Positions 37,285-45,242 of a stretch of DNA of 64,000 nt are shown piece by piece. The position numbers and the translations under genes are program-made. Source of the DNA: Azospirillum sp. OGB3. GTDB taxonomy: Bacteria > Pseudomonadota > Alphaproteobacteria > Azospirillales > Azospirillaceae. The notes beneath the pieces were generated by a model. It made no database searches and was not told where the DNA came from. It saw only the letters and a program-made list of their open reading frames with translations. Positions within the stretch are counted from its first letter, which is position 1; every line of letters starts with the position of its first letter. The stretch spans positions 124,001 to 188,000 of the forward strand of contig NZ_JACHYN010000007.1 in assembly GCF_014192915.1 (NCBI RefSeq). Reading direction: 5' to 3'.

Positions 37285-38469
37285 TCAAGGGAATGATGCC
37301 ACCATTGGCAGGTCCACGGTGAAGGTCGAGCCGCGCCCCGGCACCGAATCGGCGATGATGCGCCCGCCATGCCCTTCCGCGATGGACCGGCAGATGTACA
37401 GGCCAAGGCCGACCGTCCCCTCCCCTTCGGTGCCCAGCCGGCCGGTGCGGGCGAAGGGCTGAAAGAGCTGCGTCAGTTCGGCCGCAGGAATGCCCCGCCC
37501 GTCGTCGGCCACGCAGAGGCGCGCCCGGCCGCTCTCCTCGCCGAGTGCGACACGGACCCGCCCGCCCCGCTCGGAATATTTGATGGCGTTCGACAGAAGG
37601 TTGTTCAGAAGCTGATCCAGTTTGGCCGGGTCGATGTCGGCCATGGGCAGCGGGCGTTCGGGCACGGACAGCTCAATGGTGATGGACTTGCCCTCGGCCA
37701 ACACGCGATTCATCGAGACGTTCCGCTGGACCAGCGCCGCCAGATCCGACGGCCGCCGCGCCAGCCGCAGCCGGCCGGCCTGGAGCGCCGCCAGGGACAG
37801 CGCATCCTCCACCATGTGGCGCATGGACAGGCTGGATTCCCGGATGCGCTCCAGGCAGGCGCGCTCCGTCGCCTCGAGCCGCCCATCCAGCCGCTGCTCC
37901 AGCAACTCCGCAAAACCGACGACGACCTGGAGCGGCGTGCGCAGGTCGTGGGCCAGCATGCCCATCAACCGGTTCTTCTGCTCGTTGCTGGCGGCCAACT
38001 CGGCGTTGGCCTTGGCGAGCGTCCGCTGGACGGTGGCGAGTTCGTTGTTGAGGAGTGTCATCTCGTCGAACAGCGCGTCCACGCTGATCGCCTCCGGCGC
38101 CGGCGCCGCCACCCGAAGCGGCCCGAGCCGTTGGGCCAGCCGTGGGTTCAAGGCCTCCATCTCCTCCAGCAGGGCGGGAAGCCCGCCGGGCGCCCGCGCC
38201 ACCGCCAGCACCAGGCCATCCGCGTCGCCGAGCCCGCTGACATGGAACACCCCCGCGGGGTCGAGCCGGCTGGGCACCGGCTGATCGATCACCCGGCCGG
38301 ACTTGCGCAAACCGCTGAACAGGTCCAACGCGCCCGCCACGGCGTCTGGACCGAACAGCACCGGAAAGGGGGTGCCCGGCTTTCCAGTCAATCCTGGCAG
38401 TCCGGCGCCCACCCGGTGCAGGGCGCGCAGCCGGCCGTCGTGGTCGCAGGTCAGAACCAGTCCATCCAT
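37285..38469 (-). CDS. Sensor histidine kinase (cytoplasmic, PAS-like N-terminus)
   Basis: A soluble 394-residue kinase. Residues 1-95 form a possible PAS-like sensory region. A coiled coil (about 125-165, LLNNELATVQRTLAKANAEL) leads to the H-box MLAHDLRTPLQVVVGFAELL with phosphoacceptor His near 170. The catalytic domain has N-box DQLLNNLLSNAIKYSERGG, G1 VADDGRGIPA and G2 GTVGLGLYICRSIAEGHGG. No membrane helix is seen. ATG at 38469 with AGGGA upstream is preferred to TTG at 38484. It starts 39 bases after the cobalamin-binding protein gene ends on the same strand; the pair is probably one signalling unit. Confidence 0.9.
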   Translation of the reverse strand: MDGLVLTCDHDGRLRALHRVGAGLPGLTGKPGTPFPVLFGPDAVAGALDLFSGLRKSGRVIDQPVPSRLDPAGVFHVSGLGDADGLVLAVARAPGGLPALLEEMEALNPRLAQRLGPLRVAAPAPEAISVDALFDEMTLLNNELATVQRTLAKANAELAASNEQKNRLMGMLAHDLRTPLQVVVGFAELLEQRLDGRLEATERACLERIRESSLSMRHMVEDALSLAALQAGRLRLARRPSDLAALVQRNVSMNRVLAEGKSITIELSVPERPLPMADIDPAKLDQLLNNLLSNAIKYSERGGRVRVALGEESGRARLCVADDGRGIPAAELTQLFQPFARTGRLGTEGEGTVGLGLYICRSIAEGHGGRIIADSVPGRGSTFTVDLPMVASFP

Positions 38470-38508
38470 GCCGTTTCCCTTCAAGCCGCACGCATCATGG
38501 CACAGGCA

Positions 38509-39723
38509 TCACGCCACTCCGCTGGCGCGGTCGGGAGCCGCCGGGCTGATCAGCCGCTCGGCGCTGGCGACGGCCTCCTCGGCACCGGAGGCGAAGGCGT
38601 CGGCGCCCACCTTCCTCCACAAGTCCGGAACGAGGTTGAAGGGATAGCCGCCGACCAGCACGCGCGGCGGTTGCTCCCACGGCTCGGCGCGCACCGCGGC
38701 GATGAGGGCGGCGACCCGCCCGACATGGGCGGTGATGGTCGCGGACACCGCCAGGATCCGGGCGTTCCGTTCCCGCAAGGCCTGGACGATGCTGCCCATG
38801 GGCATGTTGGCGCCAAGATAATGGCTGTCCCAGCCGGCCATCTCGAAGAAGTCGGCGACCATGCGGATGCCGATCTCGCGCTGCTCCCCGCCGACGCAGG
38901 TGGCGACCATGGACAGGCCGCGCCGCTCGGACGCGAAAATCGCCGGGTAAAGCTGGCCCATGATCGCCTGGGTGGCGGCGGTGGCGAAATGCTCGTGCGC
39001 CACTGTGATCGCCCGTGTCTGCCAGAGCCGTCCGATCTCACGCAGGGCGGGTTGGAACACATGCAGGTAAAGGTCGGGCACCGTCGACCCGCCGGCGGCG
39101 GCCTCCGTCACCAGCACCGCCGCCCGGCGCCGGTCGCCGGCCAGCAAGGCGTCCACGTAGGAGCGCGCGAGCGCGCCGAGCGGCGCGTCCGGACGAACGA
39201 AGGGCGGTGTTTCCCGTGGCAGACCGGGGAGCGCGGTCAGCCCCTGCCCCACGCAGGCGCGCACCCGCGCCGCCGTGGCGGAATCGACCCGTGCGGCCAC
39301 CACGTCGCGCAGAATCTCCAGGCTTTCGCCGAGTTCCCCGTCGGGAATGCCGATGCCGGCGAAGAGGATCTTGACCCAGGCCACATACTCGCGGAACAGC
39401 GCCGGGCTGTCGCTCGCCACCGCCTCCGCAAGATACAGGAGGTGGAAGCCGATATCCTCGACGCAGCGCTCCCGTCCGACCTCGCCGTAACGGGCGTAGA
39501 ACGCCGGCCAGCGCTCAAACTGGATGGCGACGATGGCGCGCGCCAACTCATCACGGCGATCCACGATGGGATTCGAGGCGATCCGCAGCGGTCCAGGAAT
39601 GGGCCGGACGGTCCCCGGCATGGCACAGCGTCTCCAGTTGGAAAGAATGTTCGGAAGAAAGGTGCGCCCTCCCAACCGTTCCTGCAACGCCTGACTGCGC
39701 CGATCGGCGTCTTTCCGGAACAT
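38509..39723 (-). CDS. Cobalamin-binding (CarH/LitR-like) sensory protein
   Basis: About 404 residues. The C-terminal half has a B12-binding cap domain followed by a Rossmann-like cobalamin domain. The cap carries LWQTRAITVAHEHF, an exact W-x9-EH motif as in CarH-type AdoCbl photoreceptors. The Rossmann part carries DSHYLG (D-x-H-x2-G, lower-ligand His), VSATI and VGGYPF. The N-terminal half (about 60-190) is helical and lacks an obvious DNA-binding domain, so output is likely through a partner, plausibly the kinase directly downstream. Start uncertain: ATG at 39723, or 39621, which has GGAG upstream. Light response is inference. Confidence 0.85.
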   Translation of the reverse strand: MFRKDADRRSQALQERLGGRTFLPNILSNWRRCAMPGTVRPIPGPLRIASNPIVDRRDELARAIVAIQFERWPAFYARYGEVGRERCVEDIGFHLLYLAEAVASDSPALFREYVAWVKILFAGIGIPDGELGESLEILRDVVAARVDSATAARVRACVGQGLTALPGLPRETPPFVRPDAPLGALARSYVDALLAGDRRRAAVLVTEAAAGGSTVPDLYLHVFQPALREIGRLWQTRAITVAHEHFATAATQAIMGQLYPAIFASERRGLSMVATCVGGEQREIGIRMVADFFEMAGWDSHYLGANMPMGSIVQALRERNARILAVSATITAHVGRVAALIAAVRAEPWEQPPRVLVGGYPFNLVPDLWRKVGADAFASGAEEAVASAERLISPAAPDRASGVA

Positions 39724-39956
39724 GGCCGGCCGTTGCGCCGCGACCCATCCGCACCATGAACCGCTTCTGACAGCGTTGTTGGTTCGTTCACAAATCCCGG
39801 GCCGCCACGTCCTTAAAGGAAGACCCTGAAAGCACGGTAACGAATTCGGCACGGAAGGATGCCGGGTCGAGGGAGCCGAGCGCTTTACTTTCGCCTTCAC
39901 CAAGCCGACTGCCGATCCGGTCCTCCAGCCTCAACGAATCAGAAGGATTTTCCAGA

Positions 39957-40472
39957 ATGAAGATGATCAGCCAAAAATTAAACCCAATGATCGGCACCCC
40001 AAAACATATCAATATACAACATTACCTTACATTTCTTCCAGGCATCCTCGCGACGCCGATGGGAAATGACGGAATCAATCAGCCAGACTACACACCGAAA
40101 AGCAATCCGAATTATCTTCGCGGGTTGGAAATATTCCTGAACACAATCAATTTCGGCCGTCAGCATGTTTACGCAAATACATTTGCCATTGATATGATAA
40201 GGAGGGGAAAAAGCATTCAGTTACTAAAGAAGAACGCCTTAGAGAAGCTCAGAGACCTGCGTTCCATCGCCGAAATGTCTCAGAACCCGGACGAGTTTAT
40301 CAATATTTGCGCAGAGCAAGGATTGTTCAATCCGTTCACAAAATACAACCCCATCGATGCGGTTTTGATTGAACGGGCATTTTTAATGAACAACTCACTA
40401 TTTTCGATAATGCCATATAACTTCATGGCGCCGATTGAGCAAGTCGCCCTAAAAAGGCGGTTGAAATACTGA
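39957..40472 (+). pseudogene. N-terminal fragment of an alpha/beta hydrolase, frame-broken
   Basis: A 171-residue frame in strikingly AT-richer DNA. YLTFLPGILATPMG resembles the oxyanion-side strand of LCAT/PGAP1-like lipases, and the end FSIMPYNFMAPIEQVALKRR would lead into the helix before a nucleophile elbow, but the frame stops there. The next frame continues exactly with that elbow. A -1 shift at the A5 run 40451-40455 (codons CTA AAA AGG) would join them smoothly as AL-K-KAVEILMDLQ. AAGGA lies 9 bases before ATG. It could be a frameshift mutation, a programmed frameshift or a sequencing error. Confidence 0.7.
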
Positions 40473-41335
40473 TGGACTTGCAAAGATGCCCAAACATCAA
40501 CAGCCTTACATTGTGCGGCCACAGCAACGGCGGGATTCTTATTTACCACATCGCCATGTACATCGAAATGTTCATCGAAACAGGCATTCTGGATTTCATG
40601 ACGACCATTGAGACGGATGCGGATGGAAGACAGAGAATCGGCCCGCAAGGGCCATTGAAGAAACTGTCCTTTGTTGACCCCGCACTCCAGGAAACTCTGA
40701 AAAAAATTATTGATGCAGGCCAATTCAACCTTGTATCGATCATGAGCCCCTTCAAAGGAAGTGAAAAAGCAAATCTGGCTGATTTCCTGACTTCAATGCC
40801 CCTCGGCCAGATGGTTCTGCGAGGAGCAAACCTGATCCGATCGCTGTCCGGAAACGCGAGCGAGGAATCCTTGCAGGTTCCCCGGCACCTTCTGAACGAA
40901 CAGCCCCTGACTGACAAGATTATGGATACAGCTGGGACACTTATTTTCCCCAACCCAACAAGCGAAGGAATGTCCTACAGCACAAGCCGGATCGTACAAA
41001 GAATATCTGAAATAACAAAAGCGAACAAGATCTGTCTATACTCAGACAAACATATGACGGTAAACTCATACGCTCTGGTATCACAAGAGGGAGGCGATGC
41101 CCCACCATTTTACCTCATGCCAATTGGTGAAGAAAAGGGGGATGGCACCGTCGTAGCCACATCACAGATACTCGACGGAATCATGCCGATGAATTGCATC
41201 TCCATCAATGAAAACATACGTCACAACGAACTGATGCAAAACCTGTCAATAGTTTTAAAATCACTTCCAAATCTTGACCAAGAGTTCAAAAATTATAACG
41301 ACATAAAAAAATCATTGTTGGATTTGGAGAAGTAA
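40472..41335 (+). CDS. Serine alpha/beta hydrolase (LCAT/PGAP1-like), C-terminal frame
   Basis: A 287-residue frame, overlapping the previous stop as TGATG. The catalytic elements appear in order: nucleophile elbow LCGHSNGGILIYHI (Ser near 18), an acidic-residue motif EEKGDGTVVATS similar to the GDGTV of LCAT-like lipases, and a late His in NIRHNELM. It lacks the N-terminal strands, which are in the preceding frame, so alone it is unlikely to fold. The frame stays open upstream of its ATG back past 40448, consistent with one ancestral gene. Base composition is clearly more AT-rich than neighbours, suggesting transfer. Substrate unknown. Confidence 0.72.
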   Translation: MDLQRCPNINSLTLCGHSNGGILIYHIAMYIEMFIETGILDFMTTIETDADGRQRIGPQGPLKKLSFVDPALQETLKKIIDAGQFNLVSIMSPFKGSEKANLADFLTSMPLGQMVLRGANLIRSLSGNASEESLQVPRHLLNEQPLTDKIMDTAGTLIFPNPTSEGMSYSTSRIVQRISEITKANKICLYSDKHMTVNSYALVSQEGGDAPPFYLMPIGEEKGDGTVVATSQILDGIMPMNCISINENIRHNELMQNLSIVLKSLPNLDQEFKNYNDIKKSLLDLEK

Positions 41336-41396
41336 GAGGCGGCGCGCGGAAGCGTTGATTGAGGGATCGTGCGATTGGTGGTGGGCTCACCGTCAC

Positions 41397-41426
41397 GCCG
41401 CGGCTGAGCAGCGATTCAGCCGCGGC
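41397..41426. terminator. Perfect 11-bp hairpin between convergent genes
   Basis: GCCGCGGCTGA and TCAGCCGCGGC flank an 8-base loop. There is no T-tract on either side, so it is a terminator-like structure at best. It lies between the hydrolase frame and the response-regulator gene, just outside the AT-rich block. Confidence 0.55.
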
Positions 41427-41475
41427 ACATTGCGCCACACCGTTGGAGACGACCATCCCGGCCTGGAAAAGCTTC

Positions 41476-41922
41476 TCAACGGCCCTTCTGAAGAACGAAG
41501 GTCAGTCGCTTCTGAAGGTCAGCCTTCGACACCGGCTTCACCAGATAGCCGGAGATTCCGTAAGCGATGGCCCGCTTGACGGTGTCCGCCTCGCGGTGGG
41601 CGGTCAGGACGATCACCGGAAGATCAGCCAACGGATTGCCCGTCGCCGTCCGCAGCGCGTGCAGCAGGTCCAACCCGCTCATCCGCGGCATCTCCAGGTC
41701 GCAGATGGCGAGGTCGACCTTTTCCGGATGATCGCGCAGGATGGCCAGCGCCGACATCCCGTCCGATGCCTCCCACACCTGGCGGACCTTCAAATCCTGG
41801 AGCAGGCGGCTCATCAGCCGGCGGGTGAAGTCGTCGTCTTCGATCAGAAGGACGCGCAGGTCGGTGATGCTGCGGTTCAGCCCCCCCTCCTTCGCAGGTT
41901 CGTTCAGCATCGGCGCGGCCAT
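41476..41922 (-). CDS. Single-domain response regulator (CheY-like)
   Basis: A 148-residue receiver-only protein. The acidic pocket is in LLIEDDDFTRRLMSR, the phosphoacceptor Asp in LAICDLEMPRMSGLDLLHAL near residue 73, the switch Thr in VIVLTAHREADTV, and the Lys in GYLVKPVSKADLQKRL. A short unstructured N-terminus precedes it. ATG at 41922 is chosen, with alternatives at 41961 and 41910. It is on the same strand as the cobalamin protein and kinase and could be their partner, but the AT-rich hydrolase island separates them. Confidence 0.9.
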   Translation of the reverse strand: MAAPMLNEPAKEGGLNRSITDLRVLLIEDDDFTRRLMSRLLQDLKVRQVWEASDGMSALAILRDHPEKVDLAICDLEMPRMSGLDLLHALRTATGNPLADLPVIVLTAHREADTVKRAIAYGISGYLVKPVSKADLQKRLTFVLQKGR

Positions 41923-42207
41923 CCCTATCCGTTTCGTTGCATTGGGGATATGCGAACACACGTTACATCGTTGGAACCGGCCGGAGAAGCCTCAAAATGA
42001 TGCAAAATTTGTAATTCATGCAACCTCCGGAAAGGATGGGCGACAGGAGCGTCGCGGTCGATGGCGGCCCTGCGCCGGGGGCCGTTGTCCATCCTGTCCG
42101 CGATCTGCTAAACCCGCACAGCCCGATGAAGGATCGGGCCGACGGCCGGGGCCGGCTCCTGGACATGGCCCCTCACCCCGCCCGCGGTTTCGGAACAGCC
42201 ATCCACC

Positions 42208-42822
42208 ATGCAACTCGATCTTCTCAAAAGACCGGATGGACGCACCGCCATCCTGATGCCGTCCGGCTTCGTCCTCGACCTGCTGACGCCGGACGCCACG
42301 GGCATGCCGATCGAAGACATCGCCCAGTGCCTGTCGTCGCAGCCGCGCTGGGGCGGGGCGGCCCGGCCCTGGTATTCGGTCGCCGAACACTCGGTGATGG
42401 TGTCGCGTCTGGTGCCGCCGCCTCTGGCTTATTCAGCCCTGATGCACGATTGCGAGGAGTTCCTCGGCGACTGGCCCTCGCCGGTGAAGGTGATGCTGGA
42501 CCGCGATTACGTCAAACAGCGGCTGCACCCGGTCAAGGACGCGCTGCGCCGCTGGTTCGGCTTCGATGACGAGGTGCCGGCAATCAAGCAGGCCGACCTC
42601 GTCTGCATGGCCACGGAATTGCGCGACCTCCTGCCGCCCGCATGGCTGGATTGGGGACATCTGCCCGCTGCCCACCCGGACAGGATCGTCCCGATCGGCC
42701 CCGATCGCGCCTACGCGCTTTTCCTGGACCGGTACGAGGAATTGAAGCACCTCGCCCAGCCGCAAAACAAGCCCAAGAAGGCCAAAGCCGCGCGGAGCGG
42801 GCGCAAGCCGCCGCCGCCTTGA
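42208..42822 (+). CDS. HD-domain phosphohydrolase-like protein
   Basis: A 204-residue soluble protein with HD-superfamily metal ligands: WYSVAEHSVMVSRLV (His), SALMHDCEEFLGDWPSPVK (HD pair) and QADLVCMATELRDLLP (distal Asp). It resembles YfbR-type nucleotidase-like HD proteins. The C-terminal 25 residues are Lys/Pro-rich. Upstream (41923-42207) no gene is evident. Substrate is unknown; it precedes the hopanoid genes but nothing ties it to them. Confidence 0.83.
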   Translation: MQLDLLKRPDGRTAILMPSGFVLDLLTPDATGMPIEDIAQCLSSQPRWGGAARPWYSVAEHSVMVSRLVPPPLAYSALMHDCEEFLGDWPSPVKVMLDRDYVKQRLHPVKDALRRWFGFDDEVPAIKQADLVCMATELRDLLPPAWLDWGHLPAAHPDRIVPIGPDRAYALFLDRYEELKHLAQPQNKPKKAKAARSGRKPPPP

Positions 42823-42848
42823 ACACCACGCCAAGCCCCGCACCGAAA

Positions 42849-42864
42849 GGGCGTACGTACGCCC
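42849..42864. promoter_or_regulatory. 16-bp perfect palindrome upstream of hpnH
   Basis: GGGCGTACGTACGCCC is a perfect inverted repeat about 175 bases before hpnH. A related GCGTACGC occurs at 47316-47323 between shc and hpnN. Together they could be sites for a dimeric regulator, but 42849-42864 also lies soon after the HD gene and might be a simple hairpin. Confidence 0.45.
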
Positions 42865-42904
42865 TGTACGCCCCGCAAACACGCCCTGCCCGCCGGACCA
42901 CGGC

Positions 42905-42925
42905 AAGTATCATACAGTAACCTAC
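42905..42925 (+). promoter_or_regulatory. Conserved element upstream of hpnH (copy 1)
   Basis: A 21-base stretch with core CATACAGTA, flanked by AAGTA on the left and a CNTAC end. It matches 18 of 21 bases with the element at 47265-47285. It ends 112 bases before the hpnH start and has the same orientation relative to hpnH as the second copy has to hpnN. Candidate operator or promoter of the hopanoid genes. Confidence 0.6.
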
Positions 42926-43037
42926 CTGCCGTGCGTCCTCGGACGTTCCAAACTGGAGCGCACCGCAATTGCAGGGATAAGCGCATGACGGCGATCCACC
43001 AGACGGCGATCCACCACGGTCCGGGAGAGGCGTAGCC

Positions 43038-44165
43038 ATGGCCGTTCCCGCGATCCAGGCGGCGCTGGTCGGCGCCTATGTGTTGCGCCAGCGTCTCAAG
43101 GGCAACCGGCGCTTCCCGCTTGTGCTGATGATGGAGCCGCTGTTCCGCTGCAACCTCGCCTGCGCGGGATGCGGCAAGATCGACTATCCCGACCCGATCC
43201 TGCGCCGCCGCCTGTCGGTGGAGGAGGCCCTGGGCGCGGTGGACGAGTGCGGTGCCCCGGTGGTCTCCATCGCCGGGGGCGAACCGCTGCTGCACCCCGA
43301 GATCCACACCATCGCCGCCGGCATCGTGGCACGGCGCAAGTTCGTCTATCTCTGCACCAATGCCCTGCTGATGGAAAAGCGGCTCGACCGTTTCACCCCC
43401 AGCCCCTTCTTCACCTGGTCGGTCCATCTCGACGGCGGACGGGAGGAGCATGACAAGGCGGTCTGCCAGCCGGGGGTCTACGACCGCGCCGTCGCGGCGA
43501 TCCGCGCCGCCAAGGCGCGCGGCTTCCGCGTCAACATCAATTGCACCCTGTTCGACGGGGCCGAGCCGGAAAAAGTCGCCGCCTTCTTCGACGAGGCCAT
43601 GGCAGCCGGCATCGACGCCGTCACCGTGTCGCCCGGCTACGCCTACGAGCGCGCGCCCGACCAGGAGCATTTCCTGAACCGCCGCAAGACCAAGGAGCTG
43701 TTCCGCGACGTCTTCGCACGGGGGCGGGGGCGGAAATGGCGCTTCTCGCAATCGTCCCTCTTCCTCGATTTCCTGGCCGGCAACCGCAGCTACCGCTGCG
43801 CGCCCTGGGGCAACCCGACGCGCAACGTCTTCGGCTGGCAGCGCCCCTGCTACCTGCTGGGCGAGGGCTACGCCCCGACCTTCAAAGCCCTGATGGAGGA
43901 GACGGACTGGGACGCCTACGGCACCGGCAATTACGAGAAATGCGCCGACTGCATGGTTCACAGCGGCTATGAGCCGACCGCGGTGGAGGACACGCTGCGC
44001 AATCCCCTGTCGGCGCTGGCGGTCAGCCTGCGCGGGCCGCGCACGGACGGACCGATGGCGCCGGAGATCCCGCTGGATCGCCAGCGTCCGGCGGAGGAGG
44101 TCTTCTCACGCCACGTCGCGGACACGCTGCGCCGGATCGAGGCCGAGCGGACCGCCGCCGAATAA
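43038..44165 (+). CDS. hpnH: Adenosyl-hopene transferase HpnH (radical SAM)
   Basis: Radical SAM enzyme adding an adenosyl group to diploptene, the first step to C35 hopanoids. The 375-residue protein has CNLACAGCGKIDYP (CxxxCxxC for the 4Fe-4S cluster) near 38-45, VSIAGGEPLLHPEI near 76, TWSVHLDGGREEHDKAVCQP near 125, and a C-terminal CADCMVHSGYEPTAVEDTL region, all matching HpnH. Its 3' end overlaps the convergent hpnG gene by 60 bases. The upstream 215 bases hold a 16-bp palindrome and an element shared with the shc/hpnN promoter. Confidence 0.95.
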   Translation: MAVPAIQAALVGAYVLRQRLKGNRRFPLVLMMEPLFRCNLACAGCGKIDYPDPILRRRLSVEEALGAVDECGAPVVSIAGGEPLLHPEIHTIAAGIVARRKFVYLCTNALLMEKRLDRFTPSPFFTWSVHLDGGREEHDKAVCQPGVYDRAVAAIRAAKARGFRVNINCTLFDGAEPEKVAAFFDEAMAAGIDAVTVSPGYAYERAPDQEHFLNRRKTKELFRDVFARGRGRKWRFSQSSLFLDFLAGNRSYRCAPWGNPTRNVFGWQRPCYLLGEGYAPTFKALMEETDWDAYGTGNYEKCADCMVHSGYEPTAVEDTLRNPLSALAVSLRGPRTDGPMAPEIPLDRQRPAEEVFSRHVADTLRRIEAERTAAE

Positions 44166-44810
44166 GTCCCTCGGAACGGCGCCCGCCGCGCGGCGGAGCG
44201 CCGCCAGGGCGCGGCCGAGGTCCCAGGCCAGCCGGCCCAGCGCGACGATCTGGCGGGGATCGGCGGCCAGCCGTGCCAGAACGGCGCCGGGGTCCATGCG
44301 CCCCTCTCCATCCAGCCCGGCCAGCGCCGCCACGGGCAGCGCCCGCCACGCCGGGTCTGCGACCGCGCGCAGCACGGCGAAGGGCCGTCCCCAGGCCTGG
44401 CAAGCCCGCGCCACGGCCAAGCTTTCCAGATCCACCGCGGCCGCGCCGCTTAGAGCGCGCAGCCGCGCCTTGTCCCCAACCGTCACCGCGGGCAGCCGGG
44501 CGCCCGCCACCGCGCCGGAATGGGCCTGCGGCAAGGCGCTGTGCAGGCGGTTCCGCCAGGGCCGGCAGGCCTCGAGAACGGCGCCGTCCTCATCGACCAC
44601 GGCGCTCGCCACGACCAGCGAGCCGGGCCGCAGGCCGGGCGCCAAGCCGCCCGCGATGCCGAAGCTGACGATTCCGCAGGCGCCCCCCTCCAGCAAGCGA
44701 TGCGCCGCCACCGCGGCGGCGGCGTCCCCCGTGGCGCAGGCGACGGGCAGCCCGCTGCGCCGGGCGAGACGGGCCTCCAACGCCATGCCGGTGAGGATCG
44801 CGGCGGCCAT
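44106..44810 (-). CDS. hpnG: Hopanoid-associated phosphorylase/nucleosidase HpnG
   Basis: Purine-nucleoside-phosphorylase-fold enzyme that removes adenine from adenosylhopane to give a ribosyl or phosphoribosyl hopane, the step after HpnH. The 234-residue protein has GGACGIVSFGIAGGLAPGLR, GSLVVASAVVDEDG and the specificity segment AAVDLESLAVARACQAWGRP with active-site Glu. GTG at 44813 or ATG at 44810 could start it; GGGAGG spacing favours the ATG. It follows the DUF2141 gene by a few bases on the same strand and runs antisense into the end of hpnH. Confidence 0.9.
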   Translation of the reverse strand: MAAAILTGMALEARLARRSGLPVACATGDAAAAVAAHRLLEGGACGIVSFGIAGGLAPGLRPGSLVVASAVVDEDGAVLEACRPWRNRLHSALPQAHSGAVAGARLPAVTVGDKARLRALSGAAAVDLESLAVARACQAWGRPFAVLRAVADPAWRALPVAALAGLDGEGRMDPGAVLARLAADPRQIVALGRLAWDLGRALAALRRAAGAVPRDLFGGGPLGLDPAQRVRDVA

Positions 44811-44819
44811 CACGCCTCC

Positions 44820-45215
44820 CTATGGAGATGTCCAGTAACGCAGCGTCAACATTGTCTCGACGTCCTCCTCCCCCACCGTCACGGAGGCGTCACGGAAACT
44901 CGGCGGGGCCAGGAGGACGGGAGCGTCGTTGCCAAATCCGAATCCTTCCCGCGGCACGCCCAGAAGGTTGCGGTCCAATTGGCCGTTGCCGTTCTCATCG
45001 TGGTAGGCGCGCAACGCGTAGGTCCCCGGCGGCAGGTCGGGCACGGCGACACGCACCGTCCCCGCCGCCGCCGGGGCGGTGACCCGGACGGCGCAACGCC
45101 CCGCCGGATAGGCCGCCTCCTCGCAAACAGACAGGACGACCTGCCCGTCGCCGTTGCGCACGCCCTGGACGGTCACGGTCAGCGCCGCGGCCAGAAGCGC
45201 CGCGCCCGCTCTCAC
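44820..45215 (-). CDS. DUF2141 secreted protein
   Basis: A 131-residue exported protein with a signal peptide (about 1-18). DUF2141 blocks are clear: DLPPGTYALRAYHDENGNGQ with an EF-like acidic loop, LDRNLLGVPREGFGFGNDA, and the beta-strand end MLTLRYW. Two Cys (CEEAAYPAGRC) may form a disulfide. It probably starts on GTG (45215). It sits between shc and hpnG in a same-strand run, a position where DUF2141 proteins are often seen in hopanoid loci. Function unknown, perhaps extracytoplasmic hopanoid handling (inference). Confidence 0.85.
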   Translation of the reverse strand: MRAGAALLAAALTVTVQGVRNGDGQVVLSVCEEAAYPAGRCAVRVTAPAAAGTVRVAVPDLPPGTYALRAYHDENGNGQLDRNLLGVPREGFGFGNDAPVLLAPPSFRDASVTVGEEDVETMLTLRYWTSP

Positions 45216-45242
45216 ACCCGCCCCATCACACCCGCCCCATCA
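45215..45242. repeat. 14-bp tandem repeat at the shc/DUF2141 junction
   Basis: CACCCGCCCCATCA occurs twice in direct tandem (45215-45228 and 45229-45242), with a partial third copy. It spans the shc stop and the space before the GTG of DUF2141, and adds a small out-of-frame ATG directly overlapping the shc stop (TGATG, ending after four codons). Confidence 0.85.
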
